A stretch of DNA of 64,000 nt, from NCBI GenBank assembly GCA_033439295.1, contig JAVTLE010000015.1, positions 372,001 to 436,000 on the forward strand, written 5' to 3'. Shown here piece by piece: positions 12,316 through 24,181 of this stretch. Each line of letters begins with the position of its first letter. The stretch's first letter is position 1. The DNA is from Deuterostichococcus epilithicus (lineage: Eukaryota; Chlorophyta; Trebouxiophyceae; Prasiolales; Stichococcaceae). The notes under the pieces are model-generated. The model did no database searches. It was given only the letters and a program-made list of their open reading frames with translations, and had not been told where the DNA came from. Position numbers and translations under genes: made by a program.

Positions 12316-12704
12316 CAAGTGCACTGCCTGGGTGCAAGTGCCCAATCACAGAGCGTTTAGCGAGAAGCTTGTGTAGATGGATCGACGCGGGCTCTGCGTC
12401 AGCTGCGAAACCTGCAAGTCCTCGGTCACGAACGAAATGAAATCGGCAAAGTGCATGCGTGGCGCTGCTGCACATCATGTCTTGTTTGCACATCATGCAC
12501 GCACGTGCTTGGTGTATTTCTTCCCATTCACAGCCAAACAAGGCCAAACAAAGCAGACAGATAGAATGTCAAGAAATTCTCTTGACGGCAGCTGCATCAT
12601 CTAGTCCGCTCCACATCAGGACACCCAGTGGCCTGCTCACTTTGCCGCGTGAGCCTTCCAGAGGCTGCCAGCCGCACCACTCGGCGCCGCTGCGTTGCGT
12701 AGCA
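12316..12704. promoter_or_regulatory. Divergent intergenic region, plastid membrane protein (-) / RTF2 (+)
   Basis: This short shared upstream region is AT-richer at 12460-12600. It contains TAGAATGTCAAGAA near 12562 next to TTCTCTTGAC, a small imperfect inverted repeat. A related string (AGATAGAATGTC) is present near 5914, inside a SET-gene intron. No TATA box was recognised. Confidence 0.35.
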
Positions 12705-14628
12705 ATGGGCCTGGACGGCGGTACATACGTTACGCGCACCGACGTGCTGCGCAGACAGTCGTGGGCATATGCGCAGGCGGACTCCACCAGGAGCACCCGT
12801 GGCGGCGCAGTGGGGGCTTCCTCGGTGTACCGACCGCGGCAGATGGACCAGCAGGCTGAGAGGTGAGGCGCATGCGTTGTTGTCCCACCCGCAGACTCCG
12901 CGCTCCAGCAGTTCAAGGCGGCCGTGGCTGGGCAGGGGAGTCTGTGCAGAAGAGGTCCATGCCGCGCACTTCCGCCAGGTTCCGGGCCGATGACTCAAGA
13001 ACCACACATACACACAGCCTCGAACGACAAACAATTCCCCCACGGCAATCTGCAGGGCAGGCCGCGACCATGCGGTGCAAGCTGGCCGGAGAGGTTCACA
13101 ATGAACTGACGGCCTGGAATCGCCAACCACCCATATGTTGTGCTCGAAGGCACACAAAGTGGACGACGTGCGCGCTGAGTGGGCAGCCGCTGGAGGCGCC
13201 TCTCGCGGCGGACTGGCTGGGCCGGCTGTACAATCGCGAGGTGCGGCAATAATGATGGCGCCGTCCTGGATTCGTCTTGACCTGCTCCATGCACAGCATG
13301 TAGAGCATGTAGAGCATGTAGAGCATGTTTTCATGTGTTTATGTCGTCTCAGCTGCGGCGCGCTGTTGCACACTTCCCACCAGCAGAGGCCCCTCAAGCA
13401 CAGTTCTCGTGCACCGCCGCTGTGTGCTTTCATTAGCGGCTGATGCCCCGCAAGAGTCTGCCACAGGCGGTGCTGACATTCCTGCTGGCGCGCGCCGGCG
13501 TGTTTGCCGACGACGCGGCGCAGACGCTGTACACCAACCAGCTGCGCACCGGCGCCGCGCAGTTTGACAACCTGCAGTCCAAGCGGTATGCTGCGATGCT
13601 GCTGGACTTGCGGCACGTGTGCAAAGCAGTGTACCTCCGTGGTCTGCAGCACCTGTCGTCAGTTCCTGGATCGTATGGCTGCACGGGTTTAGCTGCTGGG
13701 TGTGGCATCGGAGGCAGGCACGGCTCTGTCCTGGTGCCTCAGGGCCCTGACACATATCGTTTTCATGGCGCAGGGACGTGTTCAAAGTGCACCTCACGGA
13801 GCGCCCAGCGGCGGCGGGCGGCGCCGCGGAGCGGGACGGTGCCGCCGGCGCCGCTGGCAGCCGCTTTGAGTGCCCGGCGACGCAGCTGCCGTGCGAGCGG
13901 TCGCCATTCGTGGCGCTGCCGGACTGCGGCCATGTTGTCAGTGACCGCGCCGTCCGCCAGGCGAGCATGGTTGGGACCGTTGATTCGGTCTTGACCTTGA
14001 AATGGCATTGTGCCTCACGGCCAGCATGCCACATGAGGTGCTGCTGGGTGCATCAGATTCTCCCAGGCATGAGTTACCATGTGTAGGGAGGTGCTCGCTT
14101 CCACTGAATCGCATGCCTGCCTTTGTGGTGGCAAGGGAGCAGCTGGCGTCATCACACTCGCCCAACATGCAACACGCGCCTTCGGCTCACCACAGCGCGT
14201 ATGCCGGGGACAGACAGTGTGAAAAATTATCTCACTTCACGCAGGCAGCGGAGGGCGCCTGTCCTGTGTGCAATAGTTCCTTTGAGCCGGAGTCAATTGT
14301 CTTCATCAATGGCACCCCAGAACAGGTGAAAGTGCGCTTCAGGGTTGCGTGACATCTGCAACCATTTGCTCGGAGAAGCAATGCGCGTTTGTTCTATGAC
14401 CAACATCAAAGTCAGCGTCGTTGTAGGTACGTGATGTTGAAAACTGCGATGCAGGTCGAGCGCCTGAGGGAGCTACTAGCCAGCAGGCCAAGCCAAAGCA
14501 GGTCTAAGAACCGGAAACGCAAAGCAGCCGCCAAGGCGTCAGAACCAGGACCAACTTTGGCGGATATGGTCTCACAGAATGTCAATGGAGCACAGATGAA
14601 GCGGCATGCAGGGTTGCTGAAGACCTGA
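12705..14628 (+). CDS. RTF2: Replication termination factor 2 (RTF2) homologue
   Basis: Six exons (12705-12862, 13150-13240, 13467-13585, 13774-13960, 14245-14325, 14455-14628) close in frame to 269 aa. The start MGLDGGTYVTRTDVLRR is the family's diagnostic 'MGcDGGTip.R.eLv'. It is followed by CALSGQPL and LGRLYNREAVLTFLL, then FECPATQLPC and LPDCGHVVSDRAVR, and ACPVCNSSFEPESIVFINGT. This is the RING-like C2HC2 zinc module of Rtf2. The tail is basic (SKNRKRKAAAK), a probable nuclear signal. RTF2 stabilises paused replication forks in fission yeast, is removed from stalled forks in animals, and affects splicing in plants. Exon 4 appears to end at a GC donor (CAG|GCGAGC); joining there gives AVRQ-AAEGACPVC, as expected from the family. 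Confidence 0.9.
13296..13327. repeat. 9-bp tandem repeat (TAGAGCATG) in an RTF2 intron
   Basis: Three perfect copies of TAGAGCATG follow a partial copy, inside RTF2 intron 2. They are non-coding in the model. Confidence 0.85.
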
Positions 14629-14966
14629 TGTCTCCATAATATTTCAGGCAGGTGATTGGTGGGTGTCCGATTTATCAAGCCACAGAGTTAGGTATGGGTT
14701 GCTCAGGACCATGGCTTGACCCATCGAGTTTGGCAACATGCGCACGATGTTACCACAACAAGCCTTAACAAATAGCAACTCGGTTTTGTCCTCTCATTGC
14801 AGTGGCATCCTCTAGCATGCGTCAAACGACAACACACGTATGAAACTGGTTCTCAAGATACAAGGCGGACTCCAGGCAGCGCTAACTGCCTTGGAACCGC
14901 CGCTGCCCCCCTGCCGTCAGCTGACAGCGCCTACTGGCCGAGCTGCACAGAAGCACACACTTGATG
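14629..14966. other. Convergent intergenic region, RTF2 / PsbR
   Basis: Two 3' ends face each other over about 340 bp. Nothing else was recognised. Confidence 0.4.
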
Positions 14967-16389
14967 TCAGCAAAGCAGCTTGGAAAATCTTGCACGGTAT
15001 CTGCAGCGCCTCAGGCGCCACGAGCTGGCCGCAAGCTGGAACGGCCAGGAGCTGTGAGGAGCGGCGAGATATTTCAGTCCAACATGTGGCACACACCTGG
15101 CTGGTGGAAACGACCAGGTTGATGCCGACACCCAGCAGCACGACGACGAGGCCAGCCCTACAAATGACCACAGAACAGAGTCTGTTCCACGTCTGCTAAG
15201 CACATCCGGTTTGATGGCTACATGCGCAACAGAGGTCATACAAAAATTGCCAGGGCATGGCCCCAGACTGAAGGCGATGATGTAGCCATGCGGCCACGAT
15301 GCAACAGACGCACCATGCGAGCAGACCCTTGGTGCCAGCCTTGTAGGAGTTGCCCGACTCCGACCATGTGTCAGGGGTCCAGATGGGCGAGTAGCCGTCG
15401 ACATTTGCGCCGTACTTCTTCGCAAAGCGGTACACGCCGTAGCCCTGCAAAGAGCCACAGGTATTGTTCGATGGGTGCAGCACACATCAGCAGGTGTGGC
15501 TGCGAAAGCACACTGCAAACAGACGCCGAACACGCCGCACATGCAGTGGCCCATCTGCGCATGTGCATGCAAAACATGGCATGGGCCGGATGCAAGATAA
15601 CACGAAATGGCTGAAGTGCGAGGATGCGGTCTGGTGGTGCGACGAGTCAGGACAGCAAATGTTGCGAGAGTGCCACGGCTTGGCACACGCGGCGCCGTGT
15701 TGGCACCGCCACAGCCGCATAGTGCTAGGCAGCAGGGGTTTCGAGGGAGCGCAGCGCAACAAAAGCAGAAAAAAAGCACCTTGCCGGAGCGGCCCTGCGA
15801 ATCCTTCCAGTCCTTCTTTGTCATGGACTCTGACACGCCCATGAGGTTCTTCTTCACGGTGGAGTTCTTCACACTGTTCATGCCCTGCTTGTTAATGTCG
15901 ATCTTCTTGATGCTGTTCGCCTGCACGGTCCTGTCGACCGTCTGGCGGCGGCTGCGAGCAGCAAAAGCACAGCGCCGTGAGCAGACGGTTTGCAGCACCA
16001 GATGCAATGTTACAATTCTGCTGCCCAGCCAGCATGTCGATGCCGAACCGGCATCAGACCGGCACTGCGTAGCTCGCGAGAGCTTTGAGACAGCAGTGTA
16101 AGTCCCGGCGCCTGGCCTCCAGCGCCCCGCAGGCAAGGGCGTAAAGCCCTGACGCTTGAAAAAGCTCCAGAGTGGTCGTCGCTGCCAGCCCCGGCCCGAT
16201 GCCATTCGACAGCATTTCGGCATGCCGCCACCACGAGCCGTAGCTCAGGCCTGCCCGCGCCCACGCTCGCTGCGGCCCGCCAACAAAACAGCGCTGCGTG
16301 TTGGGCCGCATCACGCGTCGAGCGCCTCCTTACCTGCTGGCCTTGAGGCTGAGGCCGGAGCCGACGAAGCTGGACGTCAGAGCTGCCAT
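14967..16389 (-). CDS. PSBR: Photosystem II 10 kDa subunit PsbR
   Basis: The four firm exons are 16389-16334, 15951-15780, 15444-15314 and 15157-15097 (140 codons). Exon 1 plus the start of exon 2 is a Ser/Ala-rich transit peptide (MAALTSSFVGSGLSLKAS). The mature part reads KKNLMGVSESMTKKDWKD, then GVYRFAKKYGANVDGYSPIW and WSESGNSYKAGTKGLLAW. It ends in one transmembrane helix, GLVVVLLGVGINLVVSTSQ. These are the hallmarks of PsbR, a thylakoid protein that helps attach PsbP/PsbQ and the oxygen-evolving complex to PSII. The last few codons are uncertain: after STSQ there is a GT donor and two candidate acceptors. The one at 15035 gives a 22-residue extension ending at 14967; the one at 15051 gives a different tail. 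The gene is divergent from the next gene over only about 260 bp. Confidence 0.9.
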
Positions 16390-16652
16390 TGCTGCTGGTT
16401 GTGAGTTTGCGGTGAGGTGGCGTGGGCAAGTGGAGCGTGAGGGGCAAGGTGGCGTGGCTTGCAGACTGGCGAACTTGATGGACACCCGATTGTGGATGAG
16501 GCCGGATTGCGTGACTGCGTCGAGAGTCGCTCCCGCCAGCTGCCCGTGGGGTCGATGATAGGCGCTTGAATGACCGACAGCTGAGATCGAACTTATACTG
16601 GCTGTATGACATGTAATCCTGTTTACTTTGTGATTGCACACAGCTTCACGAG
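16390..16652. promoter_or_regulatory. Compact bidirectional promoter, PsbR (-) / mTERF-like (+)
   Basis: Only 263 bp separate the two start codons, so transcription signals of both genes must overlap or abut here. The half next to the plus-strand gene is AT-richer (ACTTATACTGGCTGTATGAC at about 16590). No defined element could be assigned. Confidence 0.5.
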
Positions 16653-19600
16653 ATGCGCAGCCTAGCGTCGGCGCGGCGGCTGGCCGGCTCCGTCAACCTC
16701 AGGTGCCAACATCTTCAATCAAATCCAGCTCTGCTTGGTGTGCCGGTCGGAAAAGCTGACAGACGTAGTGTAGCAGCCCCAGCTCATGCTATTAATGTCT
16801 GCAGGGCTCTTGCCGTGGAAACCTCCACGCAGCAGCCAGTTGTAAGCGCAGCTGAAGCCGGCGGCGGCGGCGGCGATGGCCAGCTCCTGTTCGCTTCTGG
16901 ACGCCTGACATGGTGAGGCGCCCCCGAGATATACAGCCAGATGCAAATGAGGGCATCTCGAGAGGACATATGTTCGTTGGCTTCTTTAAGGCACAGACAG
17001 AGCTGTATGTGTGGCGGCTCGCACAGGTGGCACGGCTTTGCCTCGCTGGCAAGGCTGCCGCCCAACCCCGCAGTGGACCCGTCAGAGCACATTGAGCCAG
17101 TGGGCGCCGGCGGCAGCGACTATGCAGCCAGCCAGCAACCACCGGCGGCGGCAAACAGCACTCTACAGCACAGCCACGGGCAGCCTGTGAGCCATGCGAC
17201 GGCAGGCGGCCCAGCTGGTGCGCCACTGCCTGATGAGGTATCAGGCACAGCAGCAGAACTGACACTGAGAATGACGGCGGCAGCCCAAGACGCTGCAGCA
17301 GCAGTGCCGGATGTGCCTCCGGCGTCACTGGCGGCAGCCCTGGCGCCAGCGGCGGCAGGTATGGGACCGTCGCGAAGGAAGCCCGGCAGACGCGTGGCCG
17401 ACGCTAGCATCGAGTGGACGCCGCAGCTGGCTGCAGAGGCGCGCGCACTATGGCATCGGCGCGGGGCGACGTCGGTCGCCCAGCTGCGCCTCGTGGACAA
17501 GTGAGCATCCGAAAATGGTTTCTGATGTTGATTCTACAAATTGTTGATTCTATAATCTTTGTGGCGCCTGCCAAGCGGACTGCGTCTGTAATGGCGGGCG
17601 GACAGTGTCCCGCAATGCCGTGGCTGGTGCCGCGAGGACGCCCTCGTCTTGCTGTGTTGCACCCACTTGGGACTGGACGATGGTGGCCGCCCATGCCTGC
17701 AGTGGCATGGTGCTCATGCGGGGCTACCGCATGTCTTCTGCAGGTGGACCAAGTCATCGATCTGGTTCCGCAACCTGCCGCAGCTGGCGCTGTGGCTGGA
17801 CCACTGGGAGCAAGCCGCAAAGCAGCTGGGCCGGGGGGAGGATGAGATGCTCGAGATTATTCTTGCCGACCGGAACATCATCGAGACGGTACACTGCAAA
17901 CCCCTGTTGCCCACACGAATTCCCTGAGACCTGTCAACACGTGAGGCTCCTGCAAGCAATCGATGACGTGAAGGCCTTGGTAACAGCGACAACAGTGTCA
18001 TCGAGGGTGCTGTGAACGAAGCTCCCTCCGGTCTTGAAGCCGAGGCTGGAGCGTTGGACATGCCAGCGCATCCACCAATGGAGGCCAGCGCATCACCAGT
18101 GCAGCAGCAAGGCGCTGCACCAGGGGCACCCTGCACCAGGGGCACCCAGGTGACGCCGGCAGCTTCCAGCTGCCCTGCTGGAGCAACATGCATGCATCTG
18201 GCCTGCCCGCAGGGCGCCAACCCTTGGCGCATCTTCGAGAATCTGGCGGCATTCGAGGCCGCATTTGCCGCCCACGGCGTCTCCCCCCGCTATGTGCACC
18301 GCTCCCGCATGCTGCAGAATCGGTGCGCCCCGGGTTCCGGGCACCTCAGCTCCCGCAGAGGCGAGGCCCTGCACAGGGCGCTGCCTGCCCTGCGCAAGAC
18401 CTGCATTACCTGGCAGTCCAGACGCGCGCCCATGCATCCCCGAGCTGCATCTGCGAGTCACATCAATGCAACGAGCAGCGCTCGCGCCGCACCGTGCCGA
18501 CATGGTGCTGCTGACTGGCCATGGCCCTGACGTCGGCGGGGTTTGCTTGATGAAACCTGCGACCCCTGCCGCCGCCGAGTGACCCGCGCTGCTGCTGCCG
18601 CCCTGCAGCAAGGAAACGATCGTGAGGCGCCTCCCAGCGTTCCTGAAGGCAGCTGCCGAGTGGCCCATCCAGGTGTGCGCTCACAGGAGTTGCAGCCTGT
18701 AAAAGCCTGTTCCCCGTCAATCAGTGGTGCAGGCCCTCTCCCCAGCTCTGTGCACACACAAGCTGCTCCCACAGAGGACACGCCAATATGCAGTACCTCG
18801 CGCTGGACTCGAAGCTGAGCCATCAGACCCGAATTACGCCGCAGGCGGACCCAGGCATCGTGCTGCAGCGCTCCCCCGGGCTGCTGTCGGCGCACGCCGA
18901 CAACTTCGACGTCTACGGCAAGCGCATCGCGGACATCCTGGCCTGGGCGCCGCCCTCGCTCGATGTGGGCCGCATCATCGAGAACTCGCCGACGGTGCTG
19001 GACCTGGTCCCAGCCAAGCTTCAACACCGCTTCCGCACCCTGCAGGCATGCGGGCAATTATCTTGTGTGTGAAAGGAAGCAGTCATACGAGGGTTGAACG
19101 TGTTCTCTATGCATGACTGCCGGCCGTCACTGTTGCTGACGTGTTTGCGCTGTGGCCGGAGGTTTCCGCTCGCGAGGCAGGGGCTGCCATTGACATCAGG
19201 CTAACCCAAACAGGCAGGTTATCTCTCAGGTAATCCTGATCAGGTAATCGAGCAGCCGATGGCGGCGCAGGTGGCGCTGCAGCCGGGGCGCATTACAGCC
19301 TGGTGAGGTGTGCACCTGAATAAGCAACCCTGATCTGGTGTTTTGGTCCTGCGGCAAGAACGAAAACACATGCTGCGCAGGCGGTCTTCGGGCTGACTGA
19401 TGAGCGAGCGGCGGCAGCCGTCTCGTTTGCGCCGTCCCTGCTGATTCGCAGGACCGAGGCGGTCGCCTGGAAGGTGTGCTTCTATGGGGCTCCACCCCCG
19501 GGACTGTGCCCCGAGACTCTCCTGCTATTCTGCCGTCCCGCTCGCCTCCGCCCAGGCGCGTGTCCTCCCAGCCTGCCGTTTGCTTGACCGTCAACGCAGA

Positions 19601-20500
19601 TTGGGTTGGGCCGCAGACCAGCAGTGTCTGCCGCGGAGCCTGGGCTGCCGCGCAGGAGCCATCTGCCACCACAAAGAGTCGCCGCGCCTGTCCCAAGGCA
19701 TGCGCTGCAGTCAACGACATGTGACTCTTCCACTGCTGAGTCTGCTGGCGATGTTGCGCACAGACGGCCTGCTACAGGGCATACGTAGAGCGCCGGCGGT
19801 CGGCGGGCCACGGCGACGAAATGGAGGAATGGCTAAACCCTGAGGCTTGCGGCGCACGCGGGCGGCCAGGGCAATTCCCCTCGCGCCTGTGCAACCTGCT
19901 AACCCTGGTAAGGGCGCCGACTCTGGTGCGGCACGGTTCATGCGGCTGCGATGCGTCCGCAGATGTCCAGCGGCTCAGCGGCTCGGGGTGCCCTGCCCCT
20001 GCGGCACTGCGCTGTGCTGCGCCCGCACGTGGCTGGCTGCAGACGGGACCCTGCGCCTCTGGTGCGCCGCTGGGCGCACCCTCAGCGCTGTGGCAACCGC
20101 AAATGACGTTCCTGTCAAGTCTGAAATCGTGAAGAAAAAATTATTTCCGTCCGATCTGCAGAGCGTGGTGCGGACCCAGCGGCTGCGCTTCCTGCTGGAG
20201 CATCATGCGGGAGACGAGGAGGTGGTGCGGGAGACCGGCTACCGCTGGCTCCGCATGGCGGAGCCGCTATTCCTGAGGCGGTTCCCCGCCTTCCTTGCCT
20301 GGCTGGCCGAGCAGCCGCGTGACCCCGCGGCGGCCCACGCAGCGGCAGCTGCGGCGGCCGGCGCCGAAGGCGGCGTGGGCGTGCATGCTGATGGCGGCAC
20401 AGCTGCCGGCGCCGTCAGCCCGTCGGGCCAGGGTGCAGCGTTGCTACGGCACACCGACGCAGCAGGAAACGCGGCGGTGGTGGCGACTGGGGGACACTAG
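16653..20500 (+). CDS. Helical-repeat organelle protein, mTERF-like
   Basis: The proposed exons are 16653-16702, 16805-16912, 17027-17500, 17744-17888, 18006-18322, 18609-18672, 18794-19045, 19381-19473 and 20162-20500. They close in frame to about 613 aa. The start MRSLASARRLAGSVNLR is an organelle-targeting-like presequence. A long low-complexity Ala/Pro/Gln-rich stretch (exon 3) is followed by helical units such as DEMLEIILADRNIIE, ETIVRRLPAFLKAAAEW, PGIVLQRSPGLLSAHADNFD, VGRIIENSPTVLDLVPAKL, GLTDERAAAAVSFAPSLLIR and RLRFLLEHHAGDEEVV. Repeating 'll..sP.lL' helices about 30-35 residues apart are typical of mTERF proteins, which act in organelle gene expression. Family assignment is inferred from pattern. 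The start of exon 5 and the join 7-8 (a GC donor, CAG|GCATGC) are the weakest points; the C-terminal 50 residues are Ala/Gly-rich. Confidence 0.5.
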
Positions 20501-20987
20501 ACCTGCACTGCAGCGTGTCGTGGGGCGAGGAAGGATGTACAGCGGCAGCTAGCAGAACCATGCTGGGCACTATTAGCAACTTCACCCAGGTCGTAATTGG
20601 CGCTGCCGTTTGCAGTTTCCTTTCGAAGTAGACCGGCATGCGACGAGGACACACTGGCTCTTGCCATATATCGCAGGTTCCAACGGCGCATGGCGACCCC
20701 CTGCCTCATAAGCTGGCAACTGAATGCCGAACCCATCCCAGAAACCATGCAGCATCAGTAGGGTTTTGGGGGCCTGGTGAGCTGACCTCCAACGCCAGTT
20801 CATGCGTTGCGGGATGCACTGGAGTACCTATGACGAGCACCGATATCGAGCGTAATTGTGGAAGAGACGTACCGACAGTTTGAAGGGGTCTCGTTCTTGT
20901 CAAGGCAATGCATGCTTTAGTCATATGATCGCTATGCGCTGATCGATCCTCAGTAAGGTTGTACTTTACTTTGTCGCTGTCAGCTCC
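20501..20987. other. Intergenic, mTERF-like 3' end to amidohydrolase promoter
   Basis: Two plus-strand genes are separated here. The sequence becomes AT-richer from 20880. No gene, repeat or RNA was recognised. Confidence 0.4.
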
Positions 20988-23900
20988 ATGACGTCGAACA
21001 ATATGGGCACGACCGTCCGAACGGCCGCTGTGCTGCACATATTTGCGACCCTTGCACTGGCTCATCGCGCGCTTGGCACAGCCTCGTGCACTGATGTTGC
21101 ACTGGAGCAGCAGCTGCTGGCTGAAGCAAGAGACGGGAAAACAGCTGCCTGGATCGTCGATACCAGGAGGCAAGTCTCCTCCCTTTGCCGCATGCCGCCA
21201 AGCATGCCACTCAGGCCGTGGCGAAGGCGTCGGCCATGATCCTCAAGGTGGCTTTTGCATGGCAACACGCCAACAAGGTCGTCCGAGCAAGCTTTCTCTG
21301 CTGCATACCACGACGGCTGCCTCGGCAAAACGTCCGACAATGTGCCGGCAGCTCAGAGCCAGCGACCCAGTGCAAGCCGGCATGACATCCCACTGCAGGA
21401 CGCTGCACAGCGTGCCGGAGCTGGGGTTTCAGGAGCACCGCACCAGCGCCATCGTTCGCGAAGAGCTCGCCTCGTTGGGCATATCATACAGGCATGGCGC
21501 TCGCATGCACCATCTTGGAGCAACACTGCACAACCGGACCAAGAATTGCATGTTCTGCCATCTGGCTGCACAGCCAGGAGCGCAGCAGGTCCAGGTATTC
21601 GCTCCATGAACACTGCAAAATCCATGGTGGGTTTGCAGGCACCCTGTGGCAAAGACCGGCATCGTAGCAGACATCGGGCACGGCGAACCGATCTTTGCGC
21701 TGCGCTCAGACATGGACGCCCTGCCCATCCAAGTGTGCGGTTTGCTGAGCGGCATTTTTCCGCTGATCAAAACATGCATGGCGCCGTGAACGAGAGCTTC
21801 GATTTCGTGGATGTCTTGCGCGACCATTCGCGAAAGCCTGCCTGTGACCGGTTCTGCTCCTGTCATCCGCTGCACAGGAGCCAGAGGGGCGCGCGTACGG
21901 CAGCCGGAATGCCGGGGCGATGCACGCCTGCGGGCATGACGCCCACATGGCCATGCTGCTGGGAGGTGGGTGCTCGCATCAACACTGCCATCCTCCACGC
22001 CAGGGTCCCTGATGCCTCACATGGTGTGTTGCTGCGCCCTCGCTGCTAGCAGAATCTCCGAGACATTCCATACGCAAGCGTGCAGGCCGCAGCCCATGAG
22101 ACGCTCGCAGCTGCCCAGCGCCGGTCCAAGCACTGCCGGCGGTCGACTGCGCTGCATCGCAACAGACTGCAGATGGCGCGGCACCCTGCTGTCGACTGAG
22201 CTGGTCGAATTTGCCCGGCAGCCGCCAAGCTGCTGAAGGCTCGGGAGGGTCGGCTCCGCGGCACGGTGCGCCTCATATTCCAGCCGGCTGAGGAGGGCCC
22301 CGGCGGCGCAGTGGACGTCATTGCAGAGGGCGTATTGGACGGCGTCTCCGGCGTGGCGGGGTTGCACGTCTGGCCGATGACGCCGTCTGGCACCATCACC
22401 ACCAAGGTCGGCTGCTCACTGCTGAGAAATCACACAGCACAGCGGCGCCTGCGGCGCAGCAGCCGGCCCGAATGCCGGCAGAGCTCAGATTCGGATGCGC
22501 TTTGCTGGAGAATCCTCATCAAAGGAGGCCCAAGATGCTTCAAGCCCCGTCCGCTGGGGGTCAGAACCCCTCCTTTCGTCAGGCAGCAGCGAGCTGCCAG
22601 TCAGCTCACGCCGTGCAGGTCGCCTGAGCTGTCGAGCGCAGCCTCTCGCATGACAACACCCCAACGCCCACACACAAGCAACTTTTTGAAGCCTGCCGTG
22701 CAGGCCGGCACCATCATGGCAGCGCAGGACAGTTTCCGCATGGCCGTGGCCGGCCGCGGCGGCCATGGCGCGATGCCGCACCTGACGACGGACCCCGTCG
22801 TGGCGGCGGCGCTCATCGTCGTTGCACTGCAGCCGCTGGTGTCGCGGGAGACCAGCCCCACGGACGGCGCCGTGGTCACCGTGGCGCGCTTCAACACAGG
22901 TGCGAGCATGTGCAGCCGGCTGAGTCCTTGCCCTTGCAAGGAATCGTCGAATGGTGGGTCAAGGCGACAAGAGGGGCGAGGGGCAACTCACAGAAACGAC
23001 CTGCCTCGACAAGCTCCGGGCGTGCCTGGTGCAGACGAATGAATGCGGTCATCCTTGAACGAACCCCATCGGGCCCAGTCATTGCAGCTGCAGCACACCC
23101 AAGTCCCAGCCCGCGCTCGCCCGCAGGCGAAGGCGCTGCAAACGTCATCCCGGACGCTGTCGTGCTGACCGGCACCATCCGGGCGCTGATGCCGGACCGC
23201 TTTGCGCGGCTGCGGGCGCGGGTGCAGGCGGTGGCCGAGGCCACCGCCGCAGCGCACGGCTGCAACATTGAGATAGAGTGGGAGGCGCGACCCTACCCGC
23301 CAACGCGCAATGACCCTGCGCTGGTGGCGGCGGTGAGCGCTGGTCTCCATCCAGCTTTGGTTGCCTGCAATCTGCAGCTTGTATCTCCTCCGCAGAGCTT
23401 TGGTAATACAGTCATTAATTGCAGTGGTGACGTTTCATCAGGCGACACGACGTTAGACGACACGCTATTGCCGTGCCTGCCGGCAGCCGCATCGCTGTGC
23501 GCTGCCAAGCCTGGTCCAGGGCCCTGCCCCAAGCTAGACGTATGCACGAGCACATCCGCTGCGACTTGTCTTGCAGGTCCCAACCAGCGGGGTCAATCCG
23601 CTTTCGCTGCACTCTATGCAGGTGGCAGGCGTTGCGGGGCGGCTAGCGTCATATGCAGAGTTGGAGGAGCCGTCGATGGGCGCCGAGGACTTCTCCTTTC
23701 TTGCACGTGCGTGTCGGCATGCCAGCCTTACTGCTCCTGTCGCCTGCCTGATTCGTGCTGGCAGACACGCTGCTGTGCTACCGAGCCCACCGAGCATGCA
23801 TTTGCAAAGATTTCTTATCAGGTTGCAGTTGGGGTGGAGTAAGCCCGCAGAGAGGCATGCTATGTCGAGAGCGGTGGCCCGCTGCCCTTGTCTTTTATTT

Positions 23901-24181
23901 CTGCAGCTAATCCGCTGGCTGCATCGTCGCACCGCCTTTGACCCTGCATCCTGTACCTGTAACCTGGACCCACAGAGGTGGTGCCTGGCGTGTTCACCTT
24001 CCTTGGCATCCGCAATGACAGCGCCGGCAGCGTGCACGGCCTGCACACGCCGCGCTTCACCATGGACGAGGGCCAGCTGTCGGTGGGGGCTGCGCTGCAC
24101 GCTGCGACAGCGCTGCATTTCCTGGAAAGCAGTGGCGCAACGGCCAGAGAAGCTGGGGGCGGCGAAGCGGGGGAGCTGTGA
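20988..24181 (+). CDS. Secreted/ER M20 amidohydrolase, IAA-amino acid hydrolase (ILR1)-like
   Basis: Nine exons (20988-21169, 21399-21491, 21639-21732, 21878-21965, 22222-22406, 22704-22899, 23127-23332, 23577-23706, 23976-24181) close in frame to 459 aa, the usual size of the family. A signal peptide is visible ([19 protein letters not shown]). The M20D landmarks are in order: [41 protein letters not shown] (metal ligands at about C141/H143), [11 protein letters not shown] with the catalytic Glu pair, [10 protein letters not shown] (dimerisation lid), [23 protein letters not shown] and VHGLHTPRF. Plant members free auxin from amino-acid conjugates in the ER; bacterial relatives cleave hippurate or other N-acyl amino acids. 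Substrate here is unknown. Introns 1 and 2 both appear to be GC-AG (GAG|GCAAGT, CAG|GCATGG). The protein ends EAGEL, not a standard KDEL/HDEL signal. Confidence 0.92.

Noticed and set aside
12597-13652. 351-codon open frame on the minus strand
   Set aside because: It is antisense to RTF2 exons 1-3 and their introns; composition is that of a shadow frame and no family is seen, whereas the plus strand gives a clear RTF2.
14967-16223. 418-codon continuous minus frame
   Set aside because: It is one reading frame running through PsbR exons and introns. Only the PsbR exons show conservation; the spliced model matches the family.
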